Positions 48,479-60,600 of a stretch of 64,000 nt of DNA are shown one piece after another (within the stretch, counting starts at the first letter, position 1; the number at the start of each line of letters is the position of its first letter). Both the position numbers and the translations under genes were made by a program. Under the pieces are notes generated by a model. The model saw nothing but the letters and a program-made list of their open reading frames with translations, searched no databases and was not told the DNA's origin. Origin of the DNA: Knoxdaviesia capensis. Taxonomy: Eukaryota; Ascomycota; Sordariomycetes; Microascales; Gondwanamycetaceae. The stretch spans positions 102,446 to 166,445 of the forward strand of contig LNGK01000008.1 of the NCBI GenBank assembly GCA_001510575.1. The letters are read 5' to 3'.

Positions 48479-51400
48479 CCTGATTTTACATCTTTTTTTT
48501 TTCTCTGAATCTACAGTTTCTTCGCCTCCATGATCGGCATATTACATCAGTATCAAACAACCTCGATAATAGCCTCCCAGCTATAGATGGGTATACGAAG
48601 CCACATATTATAGGGAACGGTAACACATTTCATAATGATTTTATAATCTTCTGGAGCTTATTTTAAGACATATGAAACCGAAGTTAGCAAATGAACAAGA
48701 AAACTCCGTCGTAAGGGGACCTCCCACCAAAAAAAACATTGTTGAAAAAAAAAAGAAGAAATAGGAAAACACCACTTTGACACCTTTAGAAATAAACCCC
48801 GGTTCATTTTTATTTTATTCAGAAGCAAGAGAGGACGCCATTTTCATCGGTAGTAGGAGAACGCAGAAACATAAGCCCAGATCCATGAAAATCACCAATA
48901 GAAACCAGAAGAACAGGAAAGTGAAGATGACTTTAGGGCACACCTAACGGAATGAAGTGCAAACCAAGATCTCCCTCTCTTTTATATATCTCCTTGAACA
49001 TCAGAACTCCTCAAAAGGAAAATAAAAATACCAGAAGAAAGGTGCATGATATTGTTATGATCCATATTAGTCCCAGGCTGCTGCTTCTGACTAGAAATTC
49101 GACCGACGGCATAACAGTAGACAAGAGCCGCAGATCAAGACCTTGTAAACCGCGGATAAGGAGACCGGCACTCTGTGTCGAGAGGAGGCCCAGATTCTCT
49201 AAAGTCAAGATGAGTTAAGGTGAGATGGCTGGCATTGCATCTGTGTTCCATGAGGACATAGTGCGTGTGGTAGTAGCCCACGACACAAGAGTCACAGCGA
49301 GATAGCCTGACGGTCCGACGGCATCCCGCCAAGCTCTCATAAGAGAAGGGTGTCCAGGAGAGGCCAAAAGCCTCCAAAGGCCCAGACCCACGGCGTCTCT
49401 TCTAGAGACCACACACCGAATAGAACACTTCTTGTCCGGGACACCCGTATCAAAGATGATCAGGTCCCACAGGAGCATAGAAGCGCAATAAAAGGCTCAC
49501 GCCTACACTGGAGCACAAACAGGTCTTCAAAGCAGGGAAACAAGGACAAGCAGAAACGGAGGAGAAAGGGAGATTTTTCAATCAAAAAGGTAACAGAAGA
49601 CACAAAGTCCAAGGAGTACCACTCCTACAAAGCAAGAAAAGAAGAAAAGACCAAATAGCAGAAGCAGGAACCAGGGGACATTAAAGTATAAAAACACCAG
49701 GAGGGAGATAAAAACAGGACAAGAATGACATGCACACCACCCATGAAAGTAGCAGAAAACGAAGAAGAGAAAAAAAGAAATCCAGCTTTGCTCATATCTT
49801 TTATTTAGAGATTCCGCAGTTGACAAGCACAAACAAAAACCAATTGGAGGAAAACAAATCAAGAAGAAAAAACCAGGAACAATGAGAGGGTTTTTGTGTA
49901 AAGACAAAAAACATTTTGAAATAGAGAGCAGAAATAGAACGTGGGCTAATATGAGTAAAACCCCTGAAATAGAACAAACCAGAAAAGAAACCAAGTCCAA
50001 GACTTGCAGAATAATCCAGTGGCTGATAGAGGAGATCTAGGGAGCACATCGTGCTTGGGTCAGAGAGGGTGGCTGTCTTCTGCAAAGGACACAAGCTTTG
50101 CAGGCTTTCCACAACAATCAAGGCCAGTTGTCTCTGATCCCAGTTCCCACGGAGGCATGACAACGGAGAAGAGAGCCACAGCATCATCTTCTCCAACTCT
50201 GCCAACGATAAGGCGAACAAGCTCTCAGCAAAACACACATGGGCCCATGAACTCCGATCGACCTGGGGATCTGTAGTGCTGAATACCGCTCTGGAAAAAA
50301 AAAAAGAAAGAGAAAAAAAAATGATGCCAAAGAAGATGAAAAGAAGGAGAATGAGACAGTTGTATGCAGACCCATAAAACACAGTGGTAAACGAAGAAGA
50401 ACAGTGACAGAACTAAAAACCCGAAAAAGAGAACTTCCACGGCCATTAAACCACAATGAGGGGGACCTATGCTTTGGATCCTTTCCATCATTTTCCCCCG
50501 CCCATAACAAAAAGGAACCCAAGTCTAAAAGAGGAATAAAAAAGTGAGAAGAATTATATGAAAAGGACCAAGAGAAAAAGACGAGAATGGAACATAAAAA
50601 GTGAGGACTCCTGGCTCTCAAAGAGAGAAAGGGAACAGGGGCAGCAGTACCACTACTCTACCACCAAAGAAACGAAAGTCCTAGTATCGTGGCAACATAG
50701 GAAAGAAACTTTTTTTTTTCGAAAAAGACGTGTTTGCTAGTGGATAGGAGCGAATAATGGGAATAGGACTGAAACAGGCCAGAAAAGACAAAAAAAGAGG
50801 ATTTTAATGCGGATGATAAAATTGGAGAGAAGAGGGAGGGGGAATGGCATCGAAGAAGACACCCCGGGATCTCAATTCCACCTATGATGCTGCAGAAGAG
50901 TTCCCCTAAAATGAGAGAAAAATAAAGGGAGACAGAGAGGGGCCGAGAGCAAGGACAACGAGGGGGGTTCGAGAAAAAAAAAAAGAAAAAAAAAGAAGGA
51001 TATGATCGATCATGTAAAAACCAGTCCCGATGGCCTCATCATCTCATTAAAGAAAAAAAAAGAAAGGGGGCGAAGAGGAGATACCCAGATAGGAGAGAGG
51101 AGCCGGGTTAAGGAAGAATTCGAGTAAGATGAATCGAGGAGGACATTGAATCGATTGCTCCAAGCGCCAGAGTGCTCTGCACTCAGGTAGTCTCTCTCCT
51201 TTCAGACACTGAGAGACAACACCGTAAAAAAAATCCTTTTCAAAGGGGAAAAAGAAGAGAAGAGAGAAGGATCAAAAAAGTGAGAGAGTGGGAAAAGGAA
51301 AAAAAAAAAAGTGCCAGGGCGATTTGCCAACGAGAACTTAATCACATTGGTGATCTGAGTTTGTGTGATCGAGGCCCCAACAAGGAGCTCAGGCGAATGC

Positions 51401-51506
51401 TTAAACCGCCATGATCTACACTTCCAAATCCAAATCAGGCCCCAGCAAAGAATCTGACGAGCGACAGGAGCAAGCCAACTCCGGACTAGACAAAACATGT
51501 CCAGAT

Positions 51507-54500
51507 TTAAGAAGACCCATCAGCAATGGCGGCAGAGCCATCCACAATGGGGGCGGCCGAGTTATCCACAGTCTTGGAATCGGTATGGCGGTGGTTGGTG
51601 CCATGGTTCATATGGTGGACACCGCCAAAGTTGGCGCCGCTGGGCGAAAACTCCGGGACGTTAGCCGAGAGTTGGCTCACATAGCCGTTGCCATAGGCCG
51701 GGGCGTGAGGCTGGGGAGGGTTCATGGTGGGGAATCCGTACCCGTTAGAGTAAACGGGACCTCCGTTGTTGCCCATTCCGTTTCCGTACGGCTGAGGTCC
51801 GTAGGCGTGGAACTGGTTCATGCCGTTGTGGCCAGCCATGGTGGGCGAAGTCATGGGGTACTGTTGAGGAGCCATGTACTGGGCAGGCATGTACGAAATG
51901 TGCTGGTTCAGACGGGGGTGGGGATACCAGCTATCCGGGCCACGGTGGCGCTGGGACTCATCCCGCTCAGCCTCGGGAAGAACCCATTGGCTCCAGTCGG
52001 CTCGCCGACGGAGACGCTCAACACGGTCATCCTTGCCAATGACAAACTCGATTTCAGGCGGGCCGAAATCAGGGCCACGGCTCATTGCGAGCTGGGCACA
52101 CGCTTCACGGACAAGGTCCAGAGGATCAGGGGACTCGAGGCTGGCTGCTATGCTCTGAATGCGCTTGAAGGAGGCAATGACCTTCAAGGGCACAAAACCT
52201 TGCGAGTCCATCTGCTTGCGCAGGAACAGATCCTTGCAGAGGTTGTCGATGGAGAAGTAATAGTTGATTTGGCTGGTGAGATACGACATGGCGTAGGCAC
52301 CAGTGCTGGGATCCAGCCAGTGGGGAGTCATTGGGGTAATGGCCGAGCCGGGCTGAGACATCATGGGCTGCTGCTGGGTTTGGACAGACTGAGGAGGCAT
52401 CGAATATTCGTGGCTGTAGCCACCATTTGAGTGGCCGCTGGGCATGCGGGTCGACATCGAGCTGGATCCAGGGCCGTTCCGGGTCATGCCGTGGTTACGA
52501 TTACCTCCGCGGCTGGTTCCGCGAGTTGACGTTGATGAAGTGTAAGAGTGGTTCGGGTTCCCACTCATGCCGCCGTTAGTGTTGCTGGGAGTGAAGGGGC
52601 TCGACCGCATCGAGGGGCTGACAATGGGCGGCTGGCGCGAGGTCGATGATGACGAAGTGTAGCCGTTGGAGTAGCTGGTTTGGCCAGTGTTATGGCTACC
52701 AGAAGTGGTGTGATAACCACCGCGACCCCGATGGCTTCCACGGGTACGTTCACCACGCGTATCAATCCGCGGGCGCTCACGGTGAGAGGACGTAGAAGCG
52801 TTCAGGTCCTATAAAGCATGAGAAATTGTAGAGTTAGCAGAGTGGAAAATACAGGCAAGCCAGATATGATTACAGATCGTTGGTCTGCATGTCGTCCATT
52901 TCGAAAAACGCTGGTTCACGAGTTCGGAAATGCAAATTTGCTGAGTAGGCTCAGGCTGACTGCGATGGCCAGACCAGAACGAGGATGGAAAGAGTGGGTG
53001 GATGATGAGCTCTTTCCTGATTCCCGTCTAGTCTTGAGTCCTGTCTCGTTCAGGCAAGCACGCCAACCAAACTGCACGGCAGAGTCGAGGATACCAGATA
53101 CAATTTGAGAACCACTCGGCGCGCCGGGAAAAGAAAGCAGAAGCAACGCAACGCAAGCAAGCAAGCAAGCAACATTCTGGGTTTCACGTACCACACTAGT
53201 GCTCGAAGACACTTCCTTGGAGGCGGCAGGGGCCACAGAGGGAGCCGAAGTAACCACCGGTGCAGGCTGCTTTCGGGTCTCGCGGCCAGCAGACGAGCCA
53301 TCGGTCGAAGGCTGCTTCGAAATAGGTGGGATCGACGTGTTTCTGGAAGTTGTCGATGCGGTGCCGTCGCGAGTTCGGTCGCGGCTCTCGTGGCCATTCG
53401 ATTTGGCCGGGTGGGGTCCAGAAGAGTTGTTGGACGTCTTGTCGTAATCCCCTCGAGGGGTCGAGTTTGAAGAATGCGATCCACGGCCAGTGCCATCGCT
53501 GTTGCCTCCACGACCTCCACGGCCACTTCCACGGGTCGGGCGAGAGCCCCGTTGGGGGATCTGGGTCTCGAATCGAGCTGTAGGTGTGAACTCAACCTTC
53601 TCCCAAACCTTCTTGCTACCAGGGCGGGGCTTTCCAGAGGCTGCGTTCGAAGCGCTATCATCGAGAGAATCTCTGTCGGAAATATCTGACTTATCTGCCT
53701 TGGACTTGCCCACCGTATCGGGCGTGGGCCAAGCAGTCGAGTCACTCAGAGCCACAGGGGCAGTGGCCTTGGTGGTGGTGGTGGTGGAAGAAGAGGAGTC
53801 CTTCTCCTTCTCAAAGGACTTCGAAACCCGAGGCACAGGTTTCCGAGACGACGACTCTGAATCGGCTCCGTCGTTGGCCCGTCTGGACCCATTAGCTCCA
53901 GTAAACGAGGAGCCGTTACCGGCCGATTTGTAAGGCTTCACCGCAGCGGAAGAAGCAGAGGGGGTGGCGCCATTGGCGACCGGGTGGGCATCATCGGCGG
54001 TGGCAGTGGACACCGAGGCAGCAGCAGGCTTGGCCACGGCCGGGGCGGCGGTGGTGCGGGCCTTCATACGTTCCTGCCAGAAGTTGACGGCAGGGATCGG
54101 GGCCTCCAGAAGCTCAACCTTGACAGGCTCCTTCGGCTTCTGGTCATCTCCAGGGGCAGGAACGGTGTTTGAGGCGGAAGCGCCAGATGTCTTTCCGTTG
54201 CTTTCTTTACCCTTTCCGCGCTTGTCATGAGGAGCGGGGCGGGTATCACTTTCAGTCGAGCGAGGGTTGGCACCAGTCGTCGATCGAGGAGTAGATTCGC
54301 TTCGGCGAGTCGAGGCATCTGTCCGGGCTTCATCATCATCGCGGAAGGAATCTGTCGTGGAGATGGTGGCAGTGTCGTTTGCCGCGCTGCTCATGGAGCC
54401 GGAGACGCTAGCAGCTGGGCCATGGGGGACAATTGTCGAGTCAGATCCCGAGTCGGGGATGGAGCGAGACTTGTCCGCAAGAGCGGAGGGGGCGGCACTA

Positions 54501-54667
54501 GCGCTGTTGTGAGGTTTGGAGGCATCGTCAACGGATGCGGTGTTCTGAATCGCCTTGGTTCCGTTTGACGATGTGGTGGAAGGCTGGGTGGCCGAAGTTA
54601 CCGCAGTCGACGTTGTAACGGTGTGTCCCTTGGCCGCTTGGGCATAGGAAAAGGTGGGAGCTGCCAT
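51507..54667 (-). CDS. La-motif RNA-binding protein (LARP1/Slf1-Sro9-like)
   Basis: Exon 1 (54667-53192) and exon 2 (52808-51507), joined across a 383-nt intron (GTACGT..TTATAG, phase 0), encode 925 aa. The first two thirds are low-complexity Ser/Thr/Ala/Gly/Asn sequence with a short conserved-looking segment (VELLEAPIPAVNFWQERMKAR, then KVWEKVEFTPTARFETQIPQRG) and RGG-like Arg/Gly stretches. A La motif spans about 664-740, containing YLTSQINYYFSIDNLCKDLFLRKQMDSQGFVPLKVIASFKRIQ with the expected Gln, Tyr, Asn, Leu and Gly positions. A Tyr/Gly/Asn/Pro-rich tail follows. Proteins of this class bind mRNA and affect translation of ribosomal and other transcripts. No LARP1 DM15 repeats are evident, so the Slf1/Sro9 type fits better. 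The start MAAPTFSYAQAAKG is typical. Confidence 0.9.
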
Positions 54668-57600
54668 GATGGAAACTCTTGAATGACGATGAGGTTTTTT
54701 TTCGTGTCGAAAACAATTTGCTCGAGCAGGTATCCGATTTCTGGGTTTCTCCCTACCGTTTGCTTCTCAAAAGAAAAGGCAAGCCGAAAGGAAGGAGAAA
54801 AACACACGAAAAGAAACGGAGCGAAAAAAAGCCCGGAGTATGGAGAAATCGACCAAAATCGAAAATCGACAGGAAAAACGAAAAAGGAAAGCGCGGAATT
54901 GATGCTCAAACGAAGCAATGAGCAATGTCCGAACAAGGAGAAGGAGGCACAACTCAAAAGCAGGAGTGCCGAATCCACGCAACACGGCTCGCAGAGCGTC
55001 CCACGGAAGCAAAAATAACCGTCGGCTCAAGAAAGAAGCACCGGACTTCTGGTGAAGACACGGAGAGGAAAAAGGAGGACAAAGCAAGTAAACGAGGAGA
55101 AAAAAAGAAGAAAAGAAGAAGCAACTGTGAGAAGGCGATTGTACGAGCACCCGGAATCTGAGTCCCGGACGTTCAACAAGTACTTTCCCCAAGCCCTTGG
55201 GCAGTCCGGAGGGGATCAACTACCCTCCCCGCACGTGCCGATTGGAAGGGACGGACTGTTCCCGGATAGAATGTGAAATGTCGGAGGCGAAACGAATCGG
55301 ATTCGGCGCGTCGGACAGGAGAAGTTGGGACGAGGAGGATGGAGGTGATGGTTGTGGATTTCCGGAAAGACAATCGAGATTTTTTTTTCGTTGATGAGGC
55401 GGGTCGTGTCTAGGGCAATTTTTTTTTTCTTCTGCAAAGAGACAAAAAAGAGAGCCGAAGAAAAACGCACGGCAACAAAGGTATCAAGCGAAATGATAGA
55501 CGAAAAGAAGAAAAAAACGAAAGTGAATGAGAGAGGGGAGGAAGAGATGAAGAGGTAACACGTGAATGTGAATAGAGGAGAAAAAGGAGGAGAAAAAAGG
55601 ATCAGGAAACAATTCCACGATGAATGAATAAGGAAATTGGAATAGGGTTGGAAAAGTTGAAGACAAAGGTGAAGGAGGAAAGAATTTGTGGGAGGAGAAA
55701 AAATTCAGCATGTCCAAAGGGGAGAGAGAGAGAGAGAGAAAAAAAAATAGCTGGGTGGATTAAAGTGCTATTAGTGGTGAGGAACAAAAAAGAAAGTTGG
55801 AGCAAAAAGAAAAAATATGCTAGCAGAAAAAAAGGTTAGGGTGACAAAGTATCTCCTCCATACTAAAGCCGCTATAGGGGACAACCACCAGGGCCGAAAC
55901 TCTGGCTTCACGTGCCTTTCTGAAAGACTTTTTAAGGAGTAAGTCGATATACTTTCTTTTTTTTTGTAGATGATTATATAGCCATTGTAATGGAAGGAGT
56001 ATCGAAATAAATAGAAGGATGGATTTGAAAGCTAGGAATCATAGGTGATCACGATAATATCATAGTTAGGGTTGGCAATCACATAGACAGGCCTCTCCTC
56101 TGGCCGAAGATTTTGAAGCAGCTAAAGTCAAGGTAAAATAGGATGCAGAAGATCGGGATTTAAGCCGATGTATGTCAAAGGGCCCGGCATTGAAAAGTCA
56201 AGTTTCAAGTATCCTCTACAAGTCCAGCTGTGTTCCTGGAAGCACACGGCCAGGTACTGAGTACCAATGAGTCATGGATTCGGCACTGCACGCACCATGG
56301 CCGGCCTTTCAGATAGCACTTTTGGCTGTTCCAGGAATTCTTGTTAGGCCTCTCTAGACCTGGGCCATGTGTGATGGGTCTCCAGATGTGTCTGTTTGTC
56401 AGCGCCAACCGACCAGTTTACAGCGGCTTTACCAGCCAGTTTTAACCTGGGAAGTGCTACATGCATGCACCATTTTTGCCTACAGCAATCTATATGATTC
56501 TTCTGGTGCATTTCTGCAACTTTCGGCTACCTAACCTGCCTATAGAGCTTCGAGAGCCCGAAAAGAATAAAAAAGAATTCTTTCCCATCGGCCAGTTGCG
56601 GGGAGGGGGTTTTTTTTCTTCTGGTTTTTTTTTAATGAGGGTAACAGTACTATGTAAGAAAGCGGGGCCAGGGCACTTACAAGCCTTTGACCTAACAACA
56701 CAACTTCCAGAAGGGCTTTTTTTGGAGAGGTGCCAGCTGGCGACCAAGTGTCACGGCAAACAGAATAGCACACTTCCGTTCCTGGCCGAATTCCTGATAT
56801 ACAAGGCTGCTTGCTCCGGGGAATGCAGAAGCGAAGCCGGGTTTTCACGATGTCTGTCGAACCATCATCAGAGGATGCTATATGTCTTTTGAGGTTCACA
56901 CCGGTACATTTGGAGTCCTTGTTCTTTTACTGCACTGTACTTGAACCATCACATCAGTTCAGCGAGTCTGTTCTGCTCTGGCTGTACTCGTAGGATGTGG
57001 AAAAGCTCGTAAAGCTGAAGGCAAAAGCCAACTCACGGCCTCGTCAGTCAGTATCACATCACATCCACCAGCCTATCATGAAGACTTTGCCTCGATTCCT
57101 GCAAAGCACAAAAAGAACCTCCCAGAAAAGCGTCCGACCGCGCCTCTTAGACGCCGCATTTCACAGCAGCATCTGTTCACACGTCAAAAGGTCTCAGCAG
57201 GCCCGCCCAAGCCGACTCACAAAAAGAACACTCAAATCACCATTGGACCGGCAATTTTCCTCTTTCTCCAAAGCCTTGCCCTAGGTACATGAAAGATCTT
57301 CACCAAAAATTCCCGCCGTGCTGCTGCTTTCATCCGATTTGCTGGTGTCCAGTTGGCTCGCCAAGTGTGTGTGGCCGTTTTTTCCTGGCAGCTGGCAGCT
57401 GGCAGCTTGTGGGCGAGGGTCATATCTCCTTAAACGCCCTCTCTTCGTACGAGCACACATGTGTTTTTTCGCCTGTTGCCGTGTGCAGCAGACCGCAGAA
57501 AATTGCGTATGAAGAAATTAGGCTGTCGCCTCGTTTGAGTCGATTCTTACTCAGTCAGTCATTGCCAATAGTCCAACGCACCTTCCAGATCCAAATCGAC

Positions 57601-60600
57601 AAGCCTTTCTTTGTTGTACTAGTGGGCCATGTGCCCTCCCAAACCAGGGTTGCTCCTTCCTCAAGTTCTACCACAGGTGGCCACATGCGGATGGAATCCA
57701 AGGGCATTTAGGGGAAGTTACGACCCTCCATGGCCGGCCTTCTTTGATCGGACAACACGTGATGTGTTTCACATCTCAGGGAAGGAATGCGAGAAGGAAG
57801 CAGCTTTGGAGAAACAAGAAGAAGGAGCCCAGCCCGGAAGGCAGAACCCGGATATGGTGCCTTTCCTTCGTTCCCGGTAAGAGTCCGTATTGAGGAGTCA
57901 TCGTTATCGATTACGCCCTGCTCCGGTGCTGACCGCCCCCGGTTCCCCCGTGAACAGGTCCGGGATGCACACACGGAAGTCCGGAATCAGATTTGGCGGG
58001 ACGGGTCAGCTGGTCGTGGACAAAGAGCTGGCAGCACCGTCGGGGGCCGGCAAGGGTGGATGATGGCTTTCCGAGCTTCACGGCGAGGTGAGCTGCCGCC
58101 ATTGGCCGGCCTGGCTAGATTGGACGTAGCAGAGGGTGCGTTTGCAAGGTGTAGCCAGGTGCCTGTGGTTGTGTTTTGTGCGTTATCATTGATGCCGCCA
58201 TTGTGGAAGAAGCGTGCCAGAGCGGTGGCTTTGGCGTACGCTTCCGGCTGCAAATTTTTTGCGGCGGCTTGACCTCGGCCAAGGTGCACACACGACAATG
58301 CATATTCGACACAACAATACCAAGCCCAACATGCCAGTGCAGGCCAGGCCAGCGTAACGGACATCTCTCGGCACCAGGAATCTTTTTGTGCAATTTCCTT
58401 TGTCTGGGCTGGTGAGCTGGGGGATGGGGTGGGTGATGGTCAATTTTTTTTTCTCGGGAGCATGGATCTCGGGGTTCCGTGAGCCCGGATTGTGTTTGTT
58501 GGAGTCAGCAACCTGTTCTTTTTCGTCTCCTGTCACATTCCAACCCTATTCGGGTTGATTGTGGTGCCGTTTTGGGGCCGGTATCATCTGATTTGCTCGG
58601 TCCGTACTTGGTGAACTACTGGAGGTTGCCGTACAGGACTCTAATTAAACTGAGCCTGTACGAATATATGAAGACACTTCGGCGATGGACCATCCGCCTT
58701 GCTGTCTCCAACAATTAGGCGTGCCTCGCGAAAGAAACCAGAGCAGCCCGGAAAGACCAAGAAGAAAGAATGCCTCCCTATGAAGGATGGCTCTTCTTCC
58801 GACTCCTAATTCTGGCTCTCGCCGGTTCCCAGGTTCCAGCATTGCACGCGCACACCAGTTCTCGCCCTGTGTGGGAACGTGAGAGTCGTAGCCTGGTCGT
58901 ATATATACTGTATGGAGCCTTGCGAAAGTTTCTTTGTTACAGTACATCCAGTTCAAGCCACGTTCCCCTTCACTAGCCAAGTCTCCCAGCGCCGACAATT
59001 TCAAATGTCGGGTCCTGGGTCGACCTAGAAAACCACCGCGTAGGGATTCCCGAATGGAATCCCCATGGACGGTCAAGAGCCCTGTGTGTATCTTGATATC
59101 CGTATCTTCCCTATCCTATCCACACTCGTGTTATCGTGCCCCCCCCCCCCCCGGGTGCAATTTTTTTTCTTCGGCTGTTCCTGTGCCTGACCCTGTCCAG
59201 AAGAAAGAAAAAAAAAAAGAAGAAGAAAGCGTATCTGCATGCACTCTGTCAACCATGGCAACGGCAAACAATTGCATCATCACCAACACGGCGGGTAAGG
59301 AGGCCCAAGCATCAACAGACACCACCACGAGACGAAGAAGAAAGGAAAGAAGAAAGGAATCAATAGGGAGGAAAGCGTAGTGTTTTGAACTGCGGAAAAG
59401 TCAGGAACCCAAAAATACCAACGAGGCCATACAAACTCCTTTCCGGGTGCCTTTTCTCCTGCATCTATACGAGGTCCCTTAAACTTTCCTTTTTGTTGTT
59501 TACGCCCGGCCTTCCCTGCAAGGATCATTTCCAGAACTCCTTTTCCCCCCCTTCCGCTTCCTCTTCTCATCTCTTTTGGTTTTAGTTTACCCGTCCATGT
59601 TGTTTATACTGAAAATATTGGACGGACGGCAAACAAAAGCCGGTCTCCACATTAACGGCCCTGCATTGTGCTTTCCCACTGCACTCTCGTACACACACAC
59701 ACACACATTCCGATGTATATCGTGTGTGGAATGCGCCGAACACTATCGTTGATTAGCATTTTTTTGGGTCCGCGGGTTATCGAGATAATCGGGCCACTTA
59801 GCCGCGACTTCTCCTGGGACCATATGTGTATGTACTGTATATATGCTCGTGAGAGAGAGTTGGCGCTCCTGGCGACGCTTGAACGACTCCTGAAGTCGGA
59901 AAATGGAATATAAGGTGTGCGGCCAGCTGAAGTGCTCGTTTGGCATGAGATGGATGTCGAGTGCCCGCATTGGGGACAGACACTGTTTATCGGTGGTACA
60001 GCAAACTGTCATAGCCGAAAATGCCCATCTTCCAAGACATGTTGTGGACGAGCCGGTGGCTTAGGGTTAGGGTATGCCTTCCTTTCGTCAACGATGCATC
60101 CAACCATCACGGTTGTACGAGCATCCCATTTGTCCAGCCGAACCGACTGGTACGTGCCTATCTTCAGGTTCCCTTTTGCCTTCACGGCGTCACACACAAG
60201 GTCAGCCAAACACCCCGATATAACGTTCCATGCAGCCCTCGTTCGGTCACTTCGCATTTGTTTCGCGCAGCACAGTTTGGCCCTCTGCGTGAGGCGCGCA
60301 CATGCTTATTGTAGAGGGTTTGTCTCGGCCTGTGAGCTGAGCATCCTCCAAGCGTGGACAAGCGTGTACAACCACGATGATACTTTATAGCTATCCCCCC
60401 TCACCTCATCTCCTAGTCTCCATCCCCTCCAAGCAGCCCCGCCGTTACGTGCTTGAGAAAAGAAAAAAAAAATTGCGGCCCCGCCGCGCATGTTGCTTCC
60501 CTCCCCTCCCGATGTAACCCACGACGACCCCTCCAAAAAACCAGAACCGTGATCACCAACACCAACACCAGTCCAGGTGAGGTTCCGGATTGGTGGGGAT

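Larger units (their letters stand above)
45683..51506. other. Intergenic: DUF3824-like promoter, noncoding DNA and 3' flank of the La-motif gene
   Basis: 5.8 kb without a certain gene. From 45690 to 46180 the plus strand is purine-rich, meaning a CT-rich leader for the minus-strand gene. A 27-bp direct repeat lies at 46904-46959, a 12-C run at 47023-47034 and a telomere-like pair at 48465-48478. From about 48500 to 51400 the plus strand is unusually A/G-rich with many short interruptions. A 90-codon frame at 50004-50276 inside it has an ordinary amino acid mix, but I cannot identify it. Confidence 0.55.

Noticed and set aside
59917..60390. 157-codon plus-strand frame
   Set aside because: No recognisable motif, another frame is open on the opposite strand, codon use lacks the G/C third-position bias, and it includes the TTAGGG pair.
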